Shown: piece after piece, positions 34,431 through 47,421 of the stretch
How positions within the stretch are numbered: the stretch's first letter is position 1
How the letters are laid out: the number at the start of each line of letters is the position of its first letter
DNA from: Isoetes taiwanensis
Taxonomy: Eukaryota > Streptophyta > Lycopodiopsida > Isoetales > Isoetaceae
Assembly (NCBI GenBank): GCA_021234155.1
Contig: JAJEKV010000006.1
Coordinates: 28,068,271-28,132,270 of the forward strand
Reading direction: 5' to 3'
DNA: 64,000 nucleotides
Translations under genes and position numbers: made by a program
Notes under the pieces: model-generated
What the model was told of the DNA's origin: nothing
Databases searched by the model: none
The model's input: the letters and a program-made list of their open reading frames with translations, nothing else

Positions 34431-34465
34431 GGGGCCCAGGGATTTGAACCCTGATATTACCTTTC
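34430..34465 (-). other. tRNA-like T-arm word
   Basis: The minus strand reads CAGGGTTCAAATCCCTGGG, a perfect T-arm with pol III B-box GGTTCAAATCC. No A-box or cloverleaf could be made upstream, so it is not a tRNA gene. Possibly a SINE remnant. Confidence 0.35.
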
Positions 34466-34967
34466 ATCTATCCATAAAGAACTACAGACTGTCTTCAAAG
34501 ATTTGCTTCTATAAACAAGTTGAAAGATACATAGCAAAGGAGAAGGCCTAGCAAATACCTATTATTAGCCATCCTAAATTTTGTCCAAAACTTTATTGTC
34601 CATGTCGATATCAACATGCCTTTTGAGTGCAATATACCAGCACTATGCTCCAAGAAAGAAGTCTAAAGCACATCAACATCAATTGCCCAATGTATCCCTT
34701 CTCTTGAATGAGAGAAGTTCAAAATACATTACATAGAATTAACATGCATGCTATATTACCTCGGAGCATTTCTTTATTAGCAAGAGACTTTGAATAGAAT
34801 GACAGACTTTGAATAGAATGACAGTGCATGCTCCCATCACAAGGCTTCATTCTTCAAACAACTAAACGAATAGTAAGAAACACCCTGAAAAGAAGTTGTC
34901 TTTCATCCGCAAAATGAAAACAAGTATCTTTGAAGATGCAACAAGGCTGTAGTATATGCTAATCACA

Positions 34968-36580
34968 GTGTATAAAACATTTTGGCCATCATTCTCATAT
35001 TGCTACGTACATTGTATAGTTGATAATGGCATTCAAAAAGATAATAGAGATATGCATTTGCTGATGTAGGAGAACATCTCTCGTCATTGCATGGACACTG
35101 CTTAGCAATGCCATGCAAATCTTCAATCTATTTTTGGACAAATTTCAGAAGATCTTTTTTCACTAACCTTTAATGATTTTTGAATCTACAAAGTACTTAA
35201 TTCACATTTTGAGCCGCATGTACATAAGTAGTAGAGTAGAAAGTCACCTGAGATAATAGTTGATACTAGGTTCTGCTTGGGCAGGCGATGGTTCATATCC
35301 ATTGGCCGTCATCTAACTCCCAAGACATAAGCATCACCTTTCACGTAAGCCTTCCAAGCTATAATGCATAAATTCTACTTACTCAAATAATTTTCTTACA
35401 AATATTATAACCTTCTCACCTTTTGGTTCACTTCAGAATATTGATGATCAAAGTATCCAAATACTCCACGAAGTTTTCTGCTCAAATGCATCTTGTTCCC
35501 AAATAGTTATAGTATAAGCTTTGCAAGTAAGAAACTGTAAATGTGAATGCCATAATATTAGTGCTTTGGTTACTAGTTCTAAGCCATAGTCTGTATGTGC
35601 AACTGGCATCTTATTTTTATGAGTGACAGGACTGCCAGTTGCAGGGCCAACATGCGAATATTCGTGTCCTTTCAACTCAAAGCGTCCACTACTACAAAAA
35701 TAGGTAGAAATGGCACAAAAGTGACATTTATGCTCTGCCTTTTTACGGAGCATAAACGTCACTTTTGTGCCATTTATGACGTTTGTGCTCCCCAAATGGC
35801 ACAAAAGTGATGTTTATGCTGCGTAAAAAGGCGGAGGATAAATGTCACTTTTGTGTATAAAACATTTTGGCCATCGTTCTCATATTGCCACGTACATTGC
35901 ATAGTTGATAATGGCATTCAAAAAGATAATATAGAGATATGCATTTGCTGATGTAGGAGAACATCTGTCGTCATTGCATGGACATTGTTTAGCAATGCAA
36001 TGCGAATCTTCAATCTATTTCTGGAGAAATTTCAGAATATCCTTTTTCACTATCCTTTAATAATTTTTGAATCTACAAAATTCTTAATGCGCATTTTGAG
36101 CCGCATGAAGATAGATGTACATAAGTAGTAGAGTAGAAAGTCACCTGAGATAACAGTTGATACTAAGTCCTGCTTGGGCAGGCTATGGTTCAGATCCATT
36201 GGCTATCATATAACTCCCAAGACATAAGCATCACATTTCACGTAAGCCTTCCAAGCTATAATGCATAAATTCTACTTATTCAAATATGTTTCTTACAATT
36301 ATTATAATCTTCTCACCTTTTGGTACACTTCAGAATATTGATGATCAAAGTACCCAAATACTCCACGAAGTCTTCTGCTCAAATGCATCTTGTTCCCAAA
36401 TACTATAGTATAAGCATTGCAAGTAAGAAACTGGAAATGTGAATGCCATAATATTAGTGCCTTGGTTAACAGTTCTAAGCTATTGTCTGTGTGTGCAACT
36501 TGCATCTTATTTTTATGAGTGAAAGGACTGCCAGTTACAGGGCCAACATGCAAATATCCAAGTGTCCTTTCAGCTCAAAG
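34968..36580. repeat. Tandem duplication of about 720 bp around an inserted fragment
   Basis: 34968-35682 and 35853-36580 are highly similar throughout (both run from GTGTATAAAACATTTTGGCC to AGCTCAAAG or AACTCAAAG), separated by the 170-bp fragment at 35687-35852. Neither copy has a long clean ORF. Small indels and substitutions distinguish them. Confidence 0.85.
35687..35852. mobile_element. Hairpin-rich CACTA-like fragment
   Basis: Begins CACTACTACAAAAATAGG. ATGGCACAAAAGTGAC at about 35709 is inverted at about 35758-35773 around CTGCCTTTTTACGG, and a third direct copy starts near 35797, followed by a complementary GTCACTTTTG end. It occupies exactly the gap between the two halves of the tandem duplication. 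Confidence 0.55.
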
Positions 36581-36672
36581 AGCTGTGAACGTGTCCTTGA
36601 ATAGATCTTAGGCGTTTAAAAATTCCTAGGCGTAAAAACTCAAATGAAAACTCGAAACTGAAGCTCAAATGA

Positions 36673-36900
36673 TTACCAGTTGTAAATCACATTCATCAAA
36701 AATGCCTTAAGGTCCCGCAATCCTGCAAGATTCAATCTTGTGTTAAGCCAAAGAGCATAAAAGTTGAGCTTTTGATACTTGCCAGAATTGACGGATCCAC
36801 CTTCTATGTCGCCTTCAGAGCTGCAACTAAACAAGCATTGTCTCAAGAACCACTCAATCATGCCTTTGCCTTGCTGCACAAGCGAGATTCGCTCGCCCAA
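36673..36900 (-). CDS. Possible first exon, unrecognised
   Basis: A 75-codon minus-strand frame, GERISLVQQGKGMIEWFLRQ then a Ser/Gly-rich stretch. The upstream minus strand contains AAACCCTAA, frequent in plant 5' leaders. The frame has no ATG at its head (a TTG or an upstream splice would be needed), and I recognise no domain. Weak. Confidence 0.2.
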   Translation of the reverse strand: MGERISLVQQGKGMIEWFLRQCLFSCSSEGDIEGGSVNSGKYQKLNFYALWLNTRLNLAGLRDLKAFLMNVIYNW

Positions 36901-37769
36901 AACTCTGTTCCATCACATTAGGGTTTCAGGGATATGAGGTATTTATTGTTTTTAGAAGGGTTGCCTAACCCGAGGTGCGCTTCTAGATTGTCCACGTAAG
37001 CACTCACGTCAGCAAAAAAATTTCTCCCAGCGTCCATTCCTTCCCTCTCATATGTTGCAGAGATTGTGTGGTAAGATGCTGGGAGATATTTTGTGCTAGG
37101 GACCGCCTACTTTGAAGGGTTTCCGATTGAAAACCGTGCCGCTCGTGGGCGGCGCTGCTGCCAGTTTCCAGCTGGAAATCCCGAAAAGTAGGCGGCTTCC
37201 AGCCGTAAATCACGAGTAGTCCAAAATTCAGTTGATTCTTTTTACCGTAATTTTTTTCTGTCTTTTCGGCATCGGCTATGACAGAGCTCCGCCGATGGCG
37301 CTTTCCATACTGATCGAGGCTCTTGAGTTTTTGATGAGCCTTTGGTGAGCTTGCTAGTTTGGTTTACAACCATTGAGATGCGGGTTCTTTCTCCAAAGGT
37401 CATCTACAGCTTGCATACAACCATTGAAAAACCTTAGGAATATTTTGCTTCCAAGAATCCAACTATTTTTCCCTCTTCAAAAAGTTTTCCCTCCTCCAAA
37501 TCTGTGCTCCAGATTACTGATGCTTCAAGATCGATGTTGTGGCAAGGAATCCAGCCACAAATTCAAAGTCTAATCCATCTTCTTTTCCATAAGTGCTCCA
37601 GATCTTTCCTGCTTTAGATTGATGTTGTGGCAGATAATCCAACCAATTTTTGAAAGAACCATGAAGAACAGAGAATGGCTAACTGTCCTTTGTTGTGTAT
37701 CAGGCACAAGTAATAAGCTTCCTTCATTGTAAATTCTAAAAGGGGTAAGAGCTAGGGAACACTATTTAT

Positions 37770-38520
37770 TTGGATGGATGTGAGCCTGATGCAGCTATGC
37801 CCATGCAAAAAAGAGCATGGATAACTAATGATTTATTCAAAAACTGGATTGATCATTTTAAATCTAATGTGCCTGATGGCGTTTCACCGGAAAATCCGCA
37901 TTTTCTGATATTGGATGGACATGGAAGTCATCTTCAATTGGAAATGATCAAGTATGCATTCTCACTTGGCATTCAAATACTTAAATTACCCCCATACACT
38001 AGCCACAGGTTGTGCAGCCTCTTGATATAGCTTGTTTCAGGCCCTTCAAGGAGGCATTTAAAAATGTGAGAAAAAAATACAGTCTTGATAAGAAAGGCAT
38101 GGAGCCTGTGAAGGAGGATCTCACATCACTTGTGTGAGGACCCCTTCTAACATTATTGTTGGATTTAAAAAGACGGGGATATGACCTCTCAATCCTGCCA
38201 TGGTAGTCCTCGAATTAGATGGCATGGAGTTTGAATTTCAAGAAACCAGAAATGATGGAGCTTTGAATGAACTTGCTGATGTTGTACATCAAGTTGCAGG
38301 TGCTGTTGTGCAGGAAAATGAAGATAGAAATGATGTTACAGGTGGTGAGCAGCAACAAGCTCAAAGCAGATCAAGAGGGAGAACATTTGTGCCAAAAGAT
38401 ATTAAGGGTATCCTCCTAGTAACTAAAGCAGACATCATTGCTAGGTTAGAGCAGGAAGAGGGAGAGAAGAAAGAGAGGAAAAAAGCAAGACCACAACCCT
38501 CCAGAGCTCGCTGCTTGAGT
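37770..38520 (+). pseudogene. Pogo-like DDE_1 transposase, copy 2
   Basis: The frame carries KRAWITNDLFKNWIDHFK, then FLILDGHGSHLQLEMIKYAF (catalytic Asp in DGH), then LPPYTSHRL. A 2-bp insertion (TTGTGCAGCC instead of TTGCAGCC) shifts the frame just before QPLDIACFRPFKEAFKNVRK. The later GFKKTGIWPLNP reads GI-stop-P (TGG changed to TGA). A Glu/Lys-rich tail continues at 38200-38510. Same family as 31880-33905 but clearly diverged from it. The N-terminal HTH region and first Asp exon were not found, so the copy is also 5'-truncated. Confidence 0.8.
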
Positions 38521-38529
38521 CATATGTGT

Positions 38530-38716
38530 GTTGGTTGGCCAAACACTTCTCAGCATGTCCACAAATCTCACAACAACACTTGCAATCTTCACCATGAAAT
38601 CCAGTTTTCACTGATATGAAAGCATTCAGGCCTACTCTGGCATACTCTAACTTCATATGGTATATGCAACAACAGGTTTCCCTTTCTGATACTTTCTTTA
38701 CATAAAGAGGCTTCAA
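38530..38716 (-). pseudogene. Cys-rich transposase-like scrap
   Basis: The minus-strand frame reads CCCIYHMKLEYARVGLNAF then HGEDCKCCCEICG. The C-x-YH-x(2)-EYxRVGLN and clustered Cys pattern resembles the zinc-binding region of plant KDZ/DUF-type transposase-like proteins, but I cannot name the family. It starts where the pogo-like tail stops (about 38510), so it is probably the edge of another inserted fragment. Confidence 0.35.
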
Positions 38717-38749
38717 CTTCTCGCAAGCCTTTAAGCAAACAGGGTATTT

Positions 38750-40550
38750 AGGATGTGCCTTTTTGTATTGTTGAAAAAGCTGCAGATGAATGGTGGTCTT
38801 TAGTTAGAAATATTTATGCGAGAATTGCAAGGAGTTTTTGCATGGAAACTTATACCTGTGTGACCTCCACAAGGTGCAAGGGATAAGAAATTCAGAAGCC
38901 TGAGTCTCCAACAGAGTTCACAATATCCTTCTTGCAAGGAGAGACATTGCTATTCTGTTTTCAGAATTCTGTAATACTTTGCTAGGGGTGAGAGAATCAC
39001 ACCTCAACCTCCTTTGGAAGTTAGACCACGGATCATTTCCAAGGACGGCTTCTGATTTTCTTCATGCAGCAGTTGAAGTTGTTGTCCTTGTAGAACCTAT
39101 CATAAGAAATATTGCACATTATTCAATGAATCTCTCCCAGCTAGCAACAATCAGTAGATACAAGCACTCAAAAGCATAAAGAAGCATAGGCATGAAATCA
39201 AGAATAGATGTAACTAACAGCCCTGCCATAGTGGAATTGCATCTCGATTTTGTGGACGAAGCCATCACCAGTGTCGAGGTTCTGGCTCTCCAAATATCAT
39301 GGTTCCTTTGCCTCTTTGTGGTTACCATTGTTTATATAGAAGGTACAGTTCTAATAGCTTGCATGTTGCTGCATAAAAGTTCTATGCTGCACGTATCCAA
39401 TACACATATGTATTTGCTTGGATTGCTTTTGTGAATATGCAGGTTCTATAAAATGAAGGCAATATATCTATTGTACACTATATGATTCTGGTGATAGTAA
39501 AAGGCAGATATGAAGCTAGGTAAGATGTTCCAAATAGACTCTACTACAGACTCTACAAAGATAAATCATGGATTTACCTGCTTCAGTGTCACAAATATGG
39601 TGGATTTGCATGCTTCTAAAGAATGGGTTTTGTATGTTTCATTTTAGCAAGCTGCGATGCTGCATATTTCATATGAAGAAAATAAAGAAATAGCAAGCCA
39701 TGCAATTTAGAGCATAGCAAGGTTTGAGCCCTTCTAAGGTTTGCAAAATCGGGAGTAAAATACCTGGTTTAAATCAAAAGAGAAGCTCTTCAAGAGTAGA
39801 GAACCAACTCGGAAGCAAGAATATAAAGATCCCACCGAAATGTTGATCCAAGTTCATCCTGCAATATTTGCATCTGAGTTAGCAAAACAACTGGAAAAGA
39901 CAACAAATGATTCCAAAATCTCACCTTGCACGATGTTTACACTTCTGATCCGATAATGCAGACATAAGGGTCCACTTCCAAAGCCCTGCAGAGTCCATGA
40001 GTGCAATTCTGTGCGCTGAAATTCGTTCTTGGGTTTGCTTGCTGCAAAAATGAACTGCCAGACTTTTGTCGTTCCTCAGATCAATAGGGCTCATTGTAGA
40101 ATTTTTTTTCCAATGCATCAGAATGAGGAAATTCAAAACAACTACCTGAATCGTGAGATGCAACAAGACTAGTCCTTAGAATCTTTGGGCCAGCAATCAG
40201 GTCGCTACCCAACATTTTCCTGCATGCATGCAGCCAATGTTGATGCAGTCATCCTTGATACACGCCGGCTGAAACATCCATCGCCTGTCATTGCATTAGA
40301 TTTCGACCCTAGACATTGCATTAGGTTGTGCTTTAGGATCCTTGTTGAAAATAAGCTTTGTTCATTTGCTGCCTCCATAACAAAACATAGCTACAACCAA
40401 AAAGAGCTTTAGCCTTCACTTCGTCGTCTTCTTCCAGCCCAGTTCTTCGGCATTGCCTCTTAGGCTCATCACGTTAGATCAAAAGTAGCTTCCAAAGAAT
40501 AAAACAAGAGCTCTAGATTATGGAAAGGAGGCAAATACCCCTGAGAAAAA
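38750..40550. other. Non-coding interval
   Basis: Short, stop-rich frames only. Nothing supported as gene or element on either strand. Confidence 0.45.
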
Positions 40551-40613
40551 ACCAAATGCTCAGTGTGCATGGCCTCTAATTAAGGAAAAAGGAAAACGAC
40601 ATGTGCTCTCCTG

Positions 40614-40814
40614 ATCTTCATTGCTGCTCTGCACCTCGCAAAAATCCGTGGGGTTATGGCTCTGTAAATAATGGCAGACGGAAGACCCTAAGATCCAAAA
40701 AGAAAAAAAGCGAACACGAAAATTAGAATCTTCATTGCTGCGCTGCACCTCGCAAAAATCAGTGGGGTTATGGCTCTGTGGATAATGGCAGACGGAAGAC
40801 CCTAAGATCCAAAA
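40614..40814. repeat. Two direct copies of an 86-bp unit
   Basis: ATCTTCATTGCTGCTCTGCA starts at 40614 and again, with few changes, at 40728 (offset 114 bp). The copies run through GGCAGACGGAAGACCCTAAG. A 28-bp A-rich spacer separates them. A short duplication rather than a gene. Confidence 0.85.
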
Positions 40815-41059
40815 TTAGAAGAGCCAAACTGAAGAATATCGAAATTAAGAGAGGAATACTAGGGAGACACGAAGGTAAGCTTTTTGCCATATCTAATGCC
40901 GCCATTTTTCAAGGGTTATCTAATTTTCACAGCCGTAGATCTAGAAAAAAAGAGGATCCAATGGTGGAAGTTAATTCCACATCAGTTTTGATGGGGTGGA
41001 GGTGCTACGTGGATAGGGTAGAATTGCAAGAAAGGCTGTAGGCTTGGTTAGGCTGGTGT

Positions 41060-41160
41060 GCTAAAAATGGATTTAGCTTCGGCTGGCTATGGCGATGGCT
41101 TAATGTGCTCTGGCGGGCTATGGCGCATGGTTCCGCCTTTTTAAGTGCATCAAATGCCCG
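41060..41160 (+). repeat. GGCTATGGCG motif cluster, left
   Basis: GGCTGGCTATGGCGATGGC near 41072 and GGGCTATGGCGCATGG near 41112. The complementary word CGCCATAGCC recurs at about 47416 and four times at 48180-48280. The opposed orientation at two ends about 7 kb apart is what subterminal repeats of one element would look like, but no element ends were located. Confidence 0.4.
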
Positions 41161-41659
41161 CCGCCGGTGCAAGTTTCTCCCTGAAACTCCTCACGGCGCG
41201 GAAGTTTCCTTCCAAAATTTTTTTTTGCTTCCCCAGTCACGGGGAGCAGACGATCCCTTCTCAAACAGGGCAAGGTTTTCCTTTGTATTTTGCCCACAAC
41301 CGGCCAGGGGTTTGGAAAAGCGAAAGCACCGTTGTCGCCTTGCCCGAAGAGGCGTTGTTAAGCATACCACCGCTTTATCTATGAAGAAACATGTGGTATT
41401 CTCAAGATTTTCTTGAGAATGCGATTCGCGGATGCCGCCGTGATATACAGAGCAGCCGTAAAATCGCCACCGCCATTGATGTTCTCTATTCTTTCAAAGC
41501 TATTTATTCCATTTTTCAATATTAGTGATGCCGCTTATTCGCTTTCTTCAGGTAATGCTAGGATTTGGATGACATTGATAGAGCGCATGCAAGATGGGGA
41601 AAAATCCTTCAAGGTAATGAATGAGTTGCTTACAATATTTGGCTTTAGATAGAAAGTCA

Positions 41660-44600
41660 GGAGTATTCTTAAATTTCGGATAATGTCTGCTCCAAGAATG
41701 GTTCCATGCTGCGACATGATCTGTGCTAAAGCATAATATGATTTACCAAAAACTCCGATTCAGGGCTGTGTTGAGTAAACTTGCTTTGAATTTCTAGATT
41801 GTGACATATTTGCAAGATTGTTAGCTTTAATGGCAAAAAAAGATAGTGTTTTAGAAGGACATCTTGAAAATGGTCTAAGTATTTGTTATTTGCTGTAGAA
41901 GCTAGGAAGACATGAAGAGGTTGCCGAAAGCTGTCGTTGTGTCCTTTTCTCAAAGTTTGCGTAGGATCCGCAAAGATCTCTTAAGGTATTTTTGAGAATT
42001 GTGGATCGTGTATATGGTCGAACTTGGTGTATATGAGCCTCAAACTTGGTAAGCTTTTTGTTACATTATATTTAATCATATTTTCTCGTGGCAAATGAGG
42101 TAAATTTGGTAATGTTACCTATGATCTGAAATAACTTGCAAATAAGCATGAAGATTTACTTTCTATGGCTGAATCTTGCCAATATCCTCTTTTGCCTTAT
42201 TGATCGGTTTACGTAAGGCACAAAGAGGTGGAAAACATGGTCTGATCTTGGCATTTTAAAAATGCATTCTTCATCGGCCAACATTTTTTCTAGGTGTCTC
42301 CGTTAGTTTTATTCTCTTTTTGGTAAACCCCGTTTGACTATCCAACATGGAACGTAGTTTTTGCAGCAATGCTATTTTTAAGTTGTGCGAAGTTATCCGC
42401 TTGCACGACATTACTAGCAATGCTAAACACTTATTGAACTTGGATAACCATGTCCATTGTAGGAAAATGTGTGTTTTTACAACCCGGTTGTATTTGTATT
42501 AAAGTTAGAGTAGACCAATTATACCTTATTACGCTTGGTTATGGTGTTAGCTTCTAGCAATGGCTGCCTATCATTGGCTGGCCTTATACCTCTGTCTTGC
42601 AAATGTAATGGCATTTCCTGATGAGAAGTGTGGTCATCATGCATGTATATATTTCTCTTTATGTTGACATGCGTCCTACATACATTTGTTGGTGGAATCT
42701 GCTTCACTTATGCAGGTGCATAATTATACTCTTAAGTAAGGTAGACTTCTTAAGAAATGTTTGCAAAACGTGCATGCACAATGGTTGTATAGTTCAGCAT
42801 GGTCTTTAGACAATTCTGTCATGTTCTGATTTGTAGTTGTAAGATGCAGATAATTTGTTAGGCTTTCCAATGGATGCTCAGCTTTCTTTTTGGAGTTACC
42901 TCACGAACATGTATGAAACATGTATATCATACCTGTCATGAACTACATCTTCACCCATGATGAACTACATCTTCACTTATGCAATCATCAAGATCATGTG
43001 TTGAACTTGGCACTTCTAGTTGTGTGAAAAAATGGACTTGACATTGCTAGATGAAGTACATCTGGAAATGTACAATGATAAGGTTGTAATTTAAAGAATT
43101 CTATAGTTTGGTGTTTAAATTGCTACATCATTCTTGATGTCTCTTTAATGGGGTATGGGAATTCAATGCTTCATGGTAGGCCAGTTTGTAGTTTTTTTTT
43201 TTTTTTTTTTTTTTAACATTGGTAATTAAAAGAGGGGTTAGGGGTTGCTTTTTTTTTTTTTTTTTTTTTAAATCCGATGGTCCTATCATAGAAAGTTGGG
43301 TGTGTGTTGCACGAGTATGGCGGGTGGCCAAATCCGGCAGATCTGAAAATTGATCTGGAGTGTGGTTGGCCTGAGATGGTTGTAGCATCTCTTGTGGACA
43401 TATTGTACCTCATGTTTCTAATAATATGAGCACAATAAACAAATGACACAATTCATGGAATTAGACCTAACCATTTACTCTACAAAAAAGCAAACATCAC
43501 TCCCTCAAGATTATTAACATTATAAACATTAACATTAACATTACAAAATTTGACATGGCCGGCCTTGTCGGCCAACAACATTTTCTCCAACCTGCTGCAA
43601 AAGAAGTTTTGTGCTAAGTCGAACAGATCTCAATTCTGGACATCCTTGAGAGGGGAAAGAACATGCAGGAGTTGAACCTTGGGATTCGTCTGCACATCTT
43701 TAGCCAAAAAGGTTTGATACTAAGTTTGCAAATAGAGAAGTCTTTGATAATGGCATGGACTTCAATGTTGCATCCGCTTAAATATGCCCAGTGGGTACAT
43801 AACAAAAGAAATCGACCTGTGTGGTCCTAAAATATGAACAGAGGATCTCAAGTTTGAGCAAAAATTTTTACACTATGCTCTGTTGCTTCTGGTGCAATTT
43901 CGTCCATTATTATTGATCAAATATTTTGAAATTGAATTACTGAAAAAATCTTAAAAAGCATAAGGAATAGATCCTAGGAGGGTAACAATATTGCAAATTT
44001 AGGTTTACATTGCATATTTAAGGTCGTGGAAATCATGGCCACTAATGCCATACTCATGCCTAATTATGTTCATGCTCTAATACAAATATGACATAGGCAT
44101 GTCTCAACCGTCAGAAAAGAAGTTGAATGAACAGATGCCAGTTGCCTCTGCAAATGGAACATACACAATAGAGCTTCAAAATAGAGTTCTTTCTTTGCCA
44201 TGGATACACTAATTATGACGTCTAGCATTCATATTGAAGGCTTGCATATCTCTATTGCAAGCTTGCATATCTAAGTTCATTGCATTGAAATGATTTTTAA
44301 GACACAAAGATCAGATGCACTTATTTGTAAGGCACAACAATGCAATATGCATATATGTCTCAAGTAAAATGTAAAAGTGAGCATCTAATCCCACAATAAG
44401 AGCTGTGGTTGTAGAATTAGCTCTTCTTCCCTTTGCTGACATTGACCGAATACAAACAGAGAAGGAGCATAGGAGATGGCATATCTTTGTACTAAGAACC
44501 AAAAGGAGGCAAAGGAGAATGTTGATAGTTGTCCTATAAGGGGAAAAAAAAAAGACAATAATGAAGATGCAGGAAGGAGAAGCAACAAAGCATGGATACC

Positions 44601-45450
44601 TACCTCATTTGGAATAATGACAATATTCCTAATCTCCAAGCGTTCAAGTGAAGGTTTTCTGTATTATGGTTAGTAGCTGGTCAGGGAATACCCAAGATCT
44701 GATCTCTAATCCCCCCCACAGCAGAAGAAAAGCATGCGATGCAGAAAAATATTACCTCAAGAAGCAAGCAGCCACTAATCCTTTTAGATTCCCTAGAACG
44801 CTCGCCAATCAATGGCATCGATGCGGTATGTAGAGAAGATAAAAGTTTGCACCAACAAGTTGCCATTTTAACATGGCAGACCTGACCTATGAAGAAGTCG
44901 ACCAAGAATATAGGGATGCAAAACACCAATCCTAAATCCGTAATACCGATAGTATGCAACTACATCCTATACCTAGTTCCAAAACCAAAACCCCAAACAT
45001 AGTAAGTTTTCCCTATACTCTCCTTAGGGACGCCTTAAGGAGATGGCGATAGACATATGGATTGGATTCGTTGAAAAATGATATATATTCGACATTGGTT
45101 GGTCATCAAGAGTATAAGAAACCTCGCATGGATGCCCGCCATTAATGGAGAAATGGAAAATTAAGAAATTAAAATTTGTAACCTTAGATAATGATCCTAT
45201 GGACCCAAGAATCGGAAGAGAGGCATCAATAGTCGAACTAAAATGAGAGACTTAAAATTTAAAATTGCATTGGCAAAGAGTGATCCTAACTCGTTTGAAA
45301 ATTTATCGAGGAAATGGATTTCATGTGCAATGTAATTAGAAGTAAATGTGAAATGGAGCCTGTTAGTTTCAATTAAAATTATTATGTAATGCCAAGTGCG
45401 GGATTGTCAATGATGCACATTTTGTGTTTGAAAGGATAATGTGTTTCGCA
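41660..45450. other. Long non-coding interval
   Basis: About 3.8 kb without a supported gene. Two T-tracts of about 20 bases lie at 43193-43215 and 43250-43270. Frames that span them are artefacts of Lys/Phe runs. Otherwise ordinary AT-rich sequence. Confidence 0.45.
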
Positions 45451-45584
45451 TAACGAGATGAATGCAGGATGTTCTCGACATGGAAATTGCAAGGTAAATA
45501 TGGAAGTCTTTATCAAATCGTTCTAGATACATTTACATTTAGTGCATATATGCTAAAGGTTGGTAGCATAAAGGGATTCATTTG

Positions 45585-45765
45585 ACAGGTTGCCATCATG
45601 GGATGTGGCTTCTTGAATGGTGCTTGCAAAGATGCATTCGAAATGAACATTCCGAAGGCGGTCTTAAGCTTTCCAATGAAATGCAAAATAATGGCATTAT
45701 TCCGCACAAACTTACATTTGTTAGTGTTCTTAGTGCATCAAGATCGCGTGTATGGTTAGAAACAT
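45585..45765 (+). pseudogene. PPR-repeat gene relic
   Basis: One frame gives RLPSWDVASWN-like text with a stop (about 45588-45620). The next gives NEHSEGGLKLSNEMQNNGII then PHKLTFVSVLSASRS. Known: WDVxSWN and A(L)xLxxEMQxNGIxPxxxTFVSVLSA are hallmarks of plant PLS-type pentatricopeptide repeats. Only about one and a half repeats remain, split by a frame change, with no flanking repeats. A decayed fragment, not a working RNA-editing factor. Confidence 0.6.
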
Positions 45766-45799
45766 CCAAAATATAATACTATAGCACATTCTAACCATA

Positions 45800-47080
45800 G
45801 CTTTTGTCCACGACCCCATATGTCCGAGGGGTAGAGGTTTCTCCCTAGCATTATAAACAATGCATCATAACTAAATTGTTTGCATGAGACACGGCCCATG
45901 TGCGAAAATATTGACATGACGTGGTCCTCAAAATTGTTTTTACACTAGAAATGCCCGTGTTCTTACCGCGAAATACCTTATGCGACAAATTTGGCTCCAT
46001 GCCTCATCATCATCATCTCTCGGTCAAATTCTTGTTTGCTTATAAGTTGTTTTCCCATGGATTCTTTTAAACTCGTGCTCTACCACGTTCACTCCATATT
46101 AATGCCAATTCATGGATGGAAATCTCAGCCATCGGATGCATAAGCAAATTCTTTTGGATTACTTGAAAGAACCCTCGCGTGATCTTCTCGATAAATTTAT
46201 GAGATCATGTGCGTGAGTTAACATAGATGTGTAATCCTTATAGTAAGACGTAAACCATCTTTTGACTGGATTCGATTGGTTGCCTAAAACCTCGGAAAAC
46301 AAAGCCTAGGAATAGATAAAAAAAGGGGGATTAAACTGGGGTTTGGCTCGGCTTCATCCACCACCCAAGCGAGAAAAAGATTTGATTTTAGCCTACTCCA
46401 AGATCAGATATGACTAAGTCGATGCCTTCCAAACATGAAGTTTTATAAGAAGAAGCGTTTGGTGAAATTTCATGTGCCATCCAATTTTACAACATGGATC
46501 CCTCTTCCACGAAATTCAAGAAGCCAACTGTTGGCCTTATTGCTAGTCCTAGAGACAGTCGCATAGCCGGATCTTTGAAGGAGCAAATAAGAGAGAGTGA
46601 AAGTCGGGTTTAGTTTTCCTAGTTCCGCAGCCAGAGAATATCATTTAGACATCGGCGGAAAGCTAGATAAACCGACAATGCATAGATCTACCTCAAGTCT
46701 ATACACAAATCCCGAGAAAAATGAGAAAATATGCAGGAAGCTTAAAACAAAGCTAAAATGATTGAGTAAATGAGTTAGGTCCATATTCGATTGGGATATT
46801 TTCCGATCCCAAAGCGCCTAGAAATACCATTCTTTCCCTGCCCATCTTTGCTTTCTCTCTTAAATACACCAAGTAGATCTAAACTTTTATTCAAATCCCT
46901 TTTTATTACTAGACTCTTATCAACAAAACACATCATTAAATGCAATCACTGAGAATTTGGCCATAATGGGGCTTAGAAAGCTTCAAATCATTCCCAAATC
47001 ACAACCCATTTAGGTGAATTGCTTCCAATGTACCTACTGTAAACATCCATAGCTCAACTATTGAAGCACACAAAACCCAT
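45800..47080. other. Non-coding interval
   Basis: Stop-rich in all frames; no recognisable gene or element. Confidence 0.45.
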
Positions 47081-47088
47081 CTAAAAAT

Positions 47089-47421
47089 GTGCATCAAACC
47101 CATTTCATCAATTTTAGGCTTTATCCACGGAGGGGTTTTATCCCAGAGTTACGATGGGTTTCTCCCCCGCCCTATTTCAACAAGTACCAAGCACCCCGAG
47201 AAGTTGCAAAGGTTCTCTGCGAGCCCAACCCTCTCTTCAAAACCTACAAAATGAGAACCGAGAAGATGGAATCGGCCGTTCTTGGGACAAGAGCCGCCAT
47301 GGAATGCCTCGTAAGGGGCTCGGCCAAAGATAAAATCCTGTTGTTTTTAGGGCAAGCCGATCTGGCTATGCCCTTATGGGCGGCCGTTTTGACGCCACAG
47401 CATTCTTTAAGGACGCCATAG
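47089..47421 (+). CDS. Hypothetical ORF next to CGCCATAGCC repeats
   Basis: A 110-codon frame (MHQTHFINFRLYPRRGFI at its start), unrecognised. It lies immediately left of a CGCCATAGCC word at 47416. Local GC content is higher than in the flanks. Could be a leader or exon of the putative element bounded by GGCTATGGCG motifs, or chance. Confidence 0.2.
   Translation: MHQTHFINFRLYPRRGFIPELRWVSPPPYFNKYQAPREVAKVLCEPNPLFKTYKMRTEKMESAVLGTRAAMECLVRGSAKDKILLFLGQADLAMPLWAAVLTPQHSLRTP

Noticed and set aside
34430-34465. Possible tRNA gene
   Set aside because: Only the T-arm/B-box is present; no D-arm, anticodon arm or acceptor pairing could be built.
43128-43449. Minus-strand frames with Lys runs
   Set aside because: They cross two T20 tracts; the runs are homopolymer translation, not a protein.
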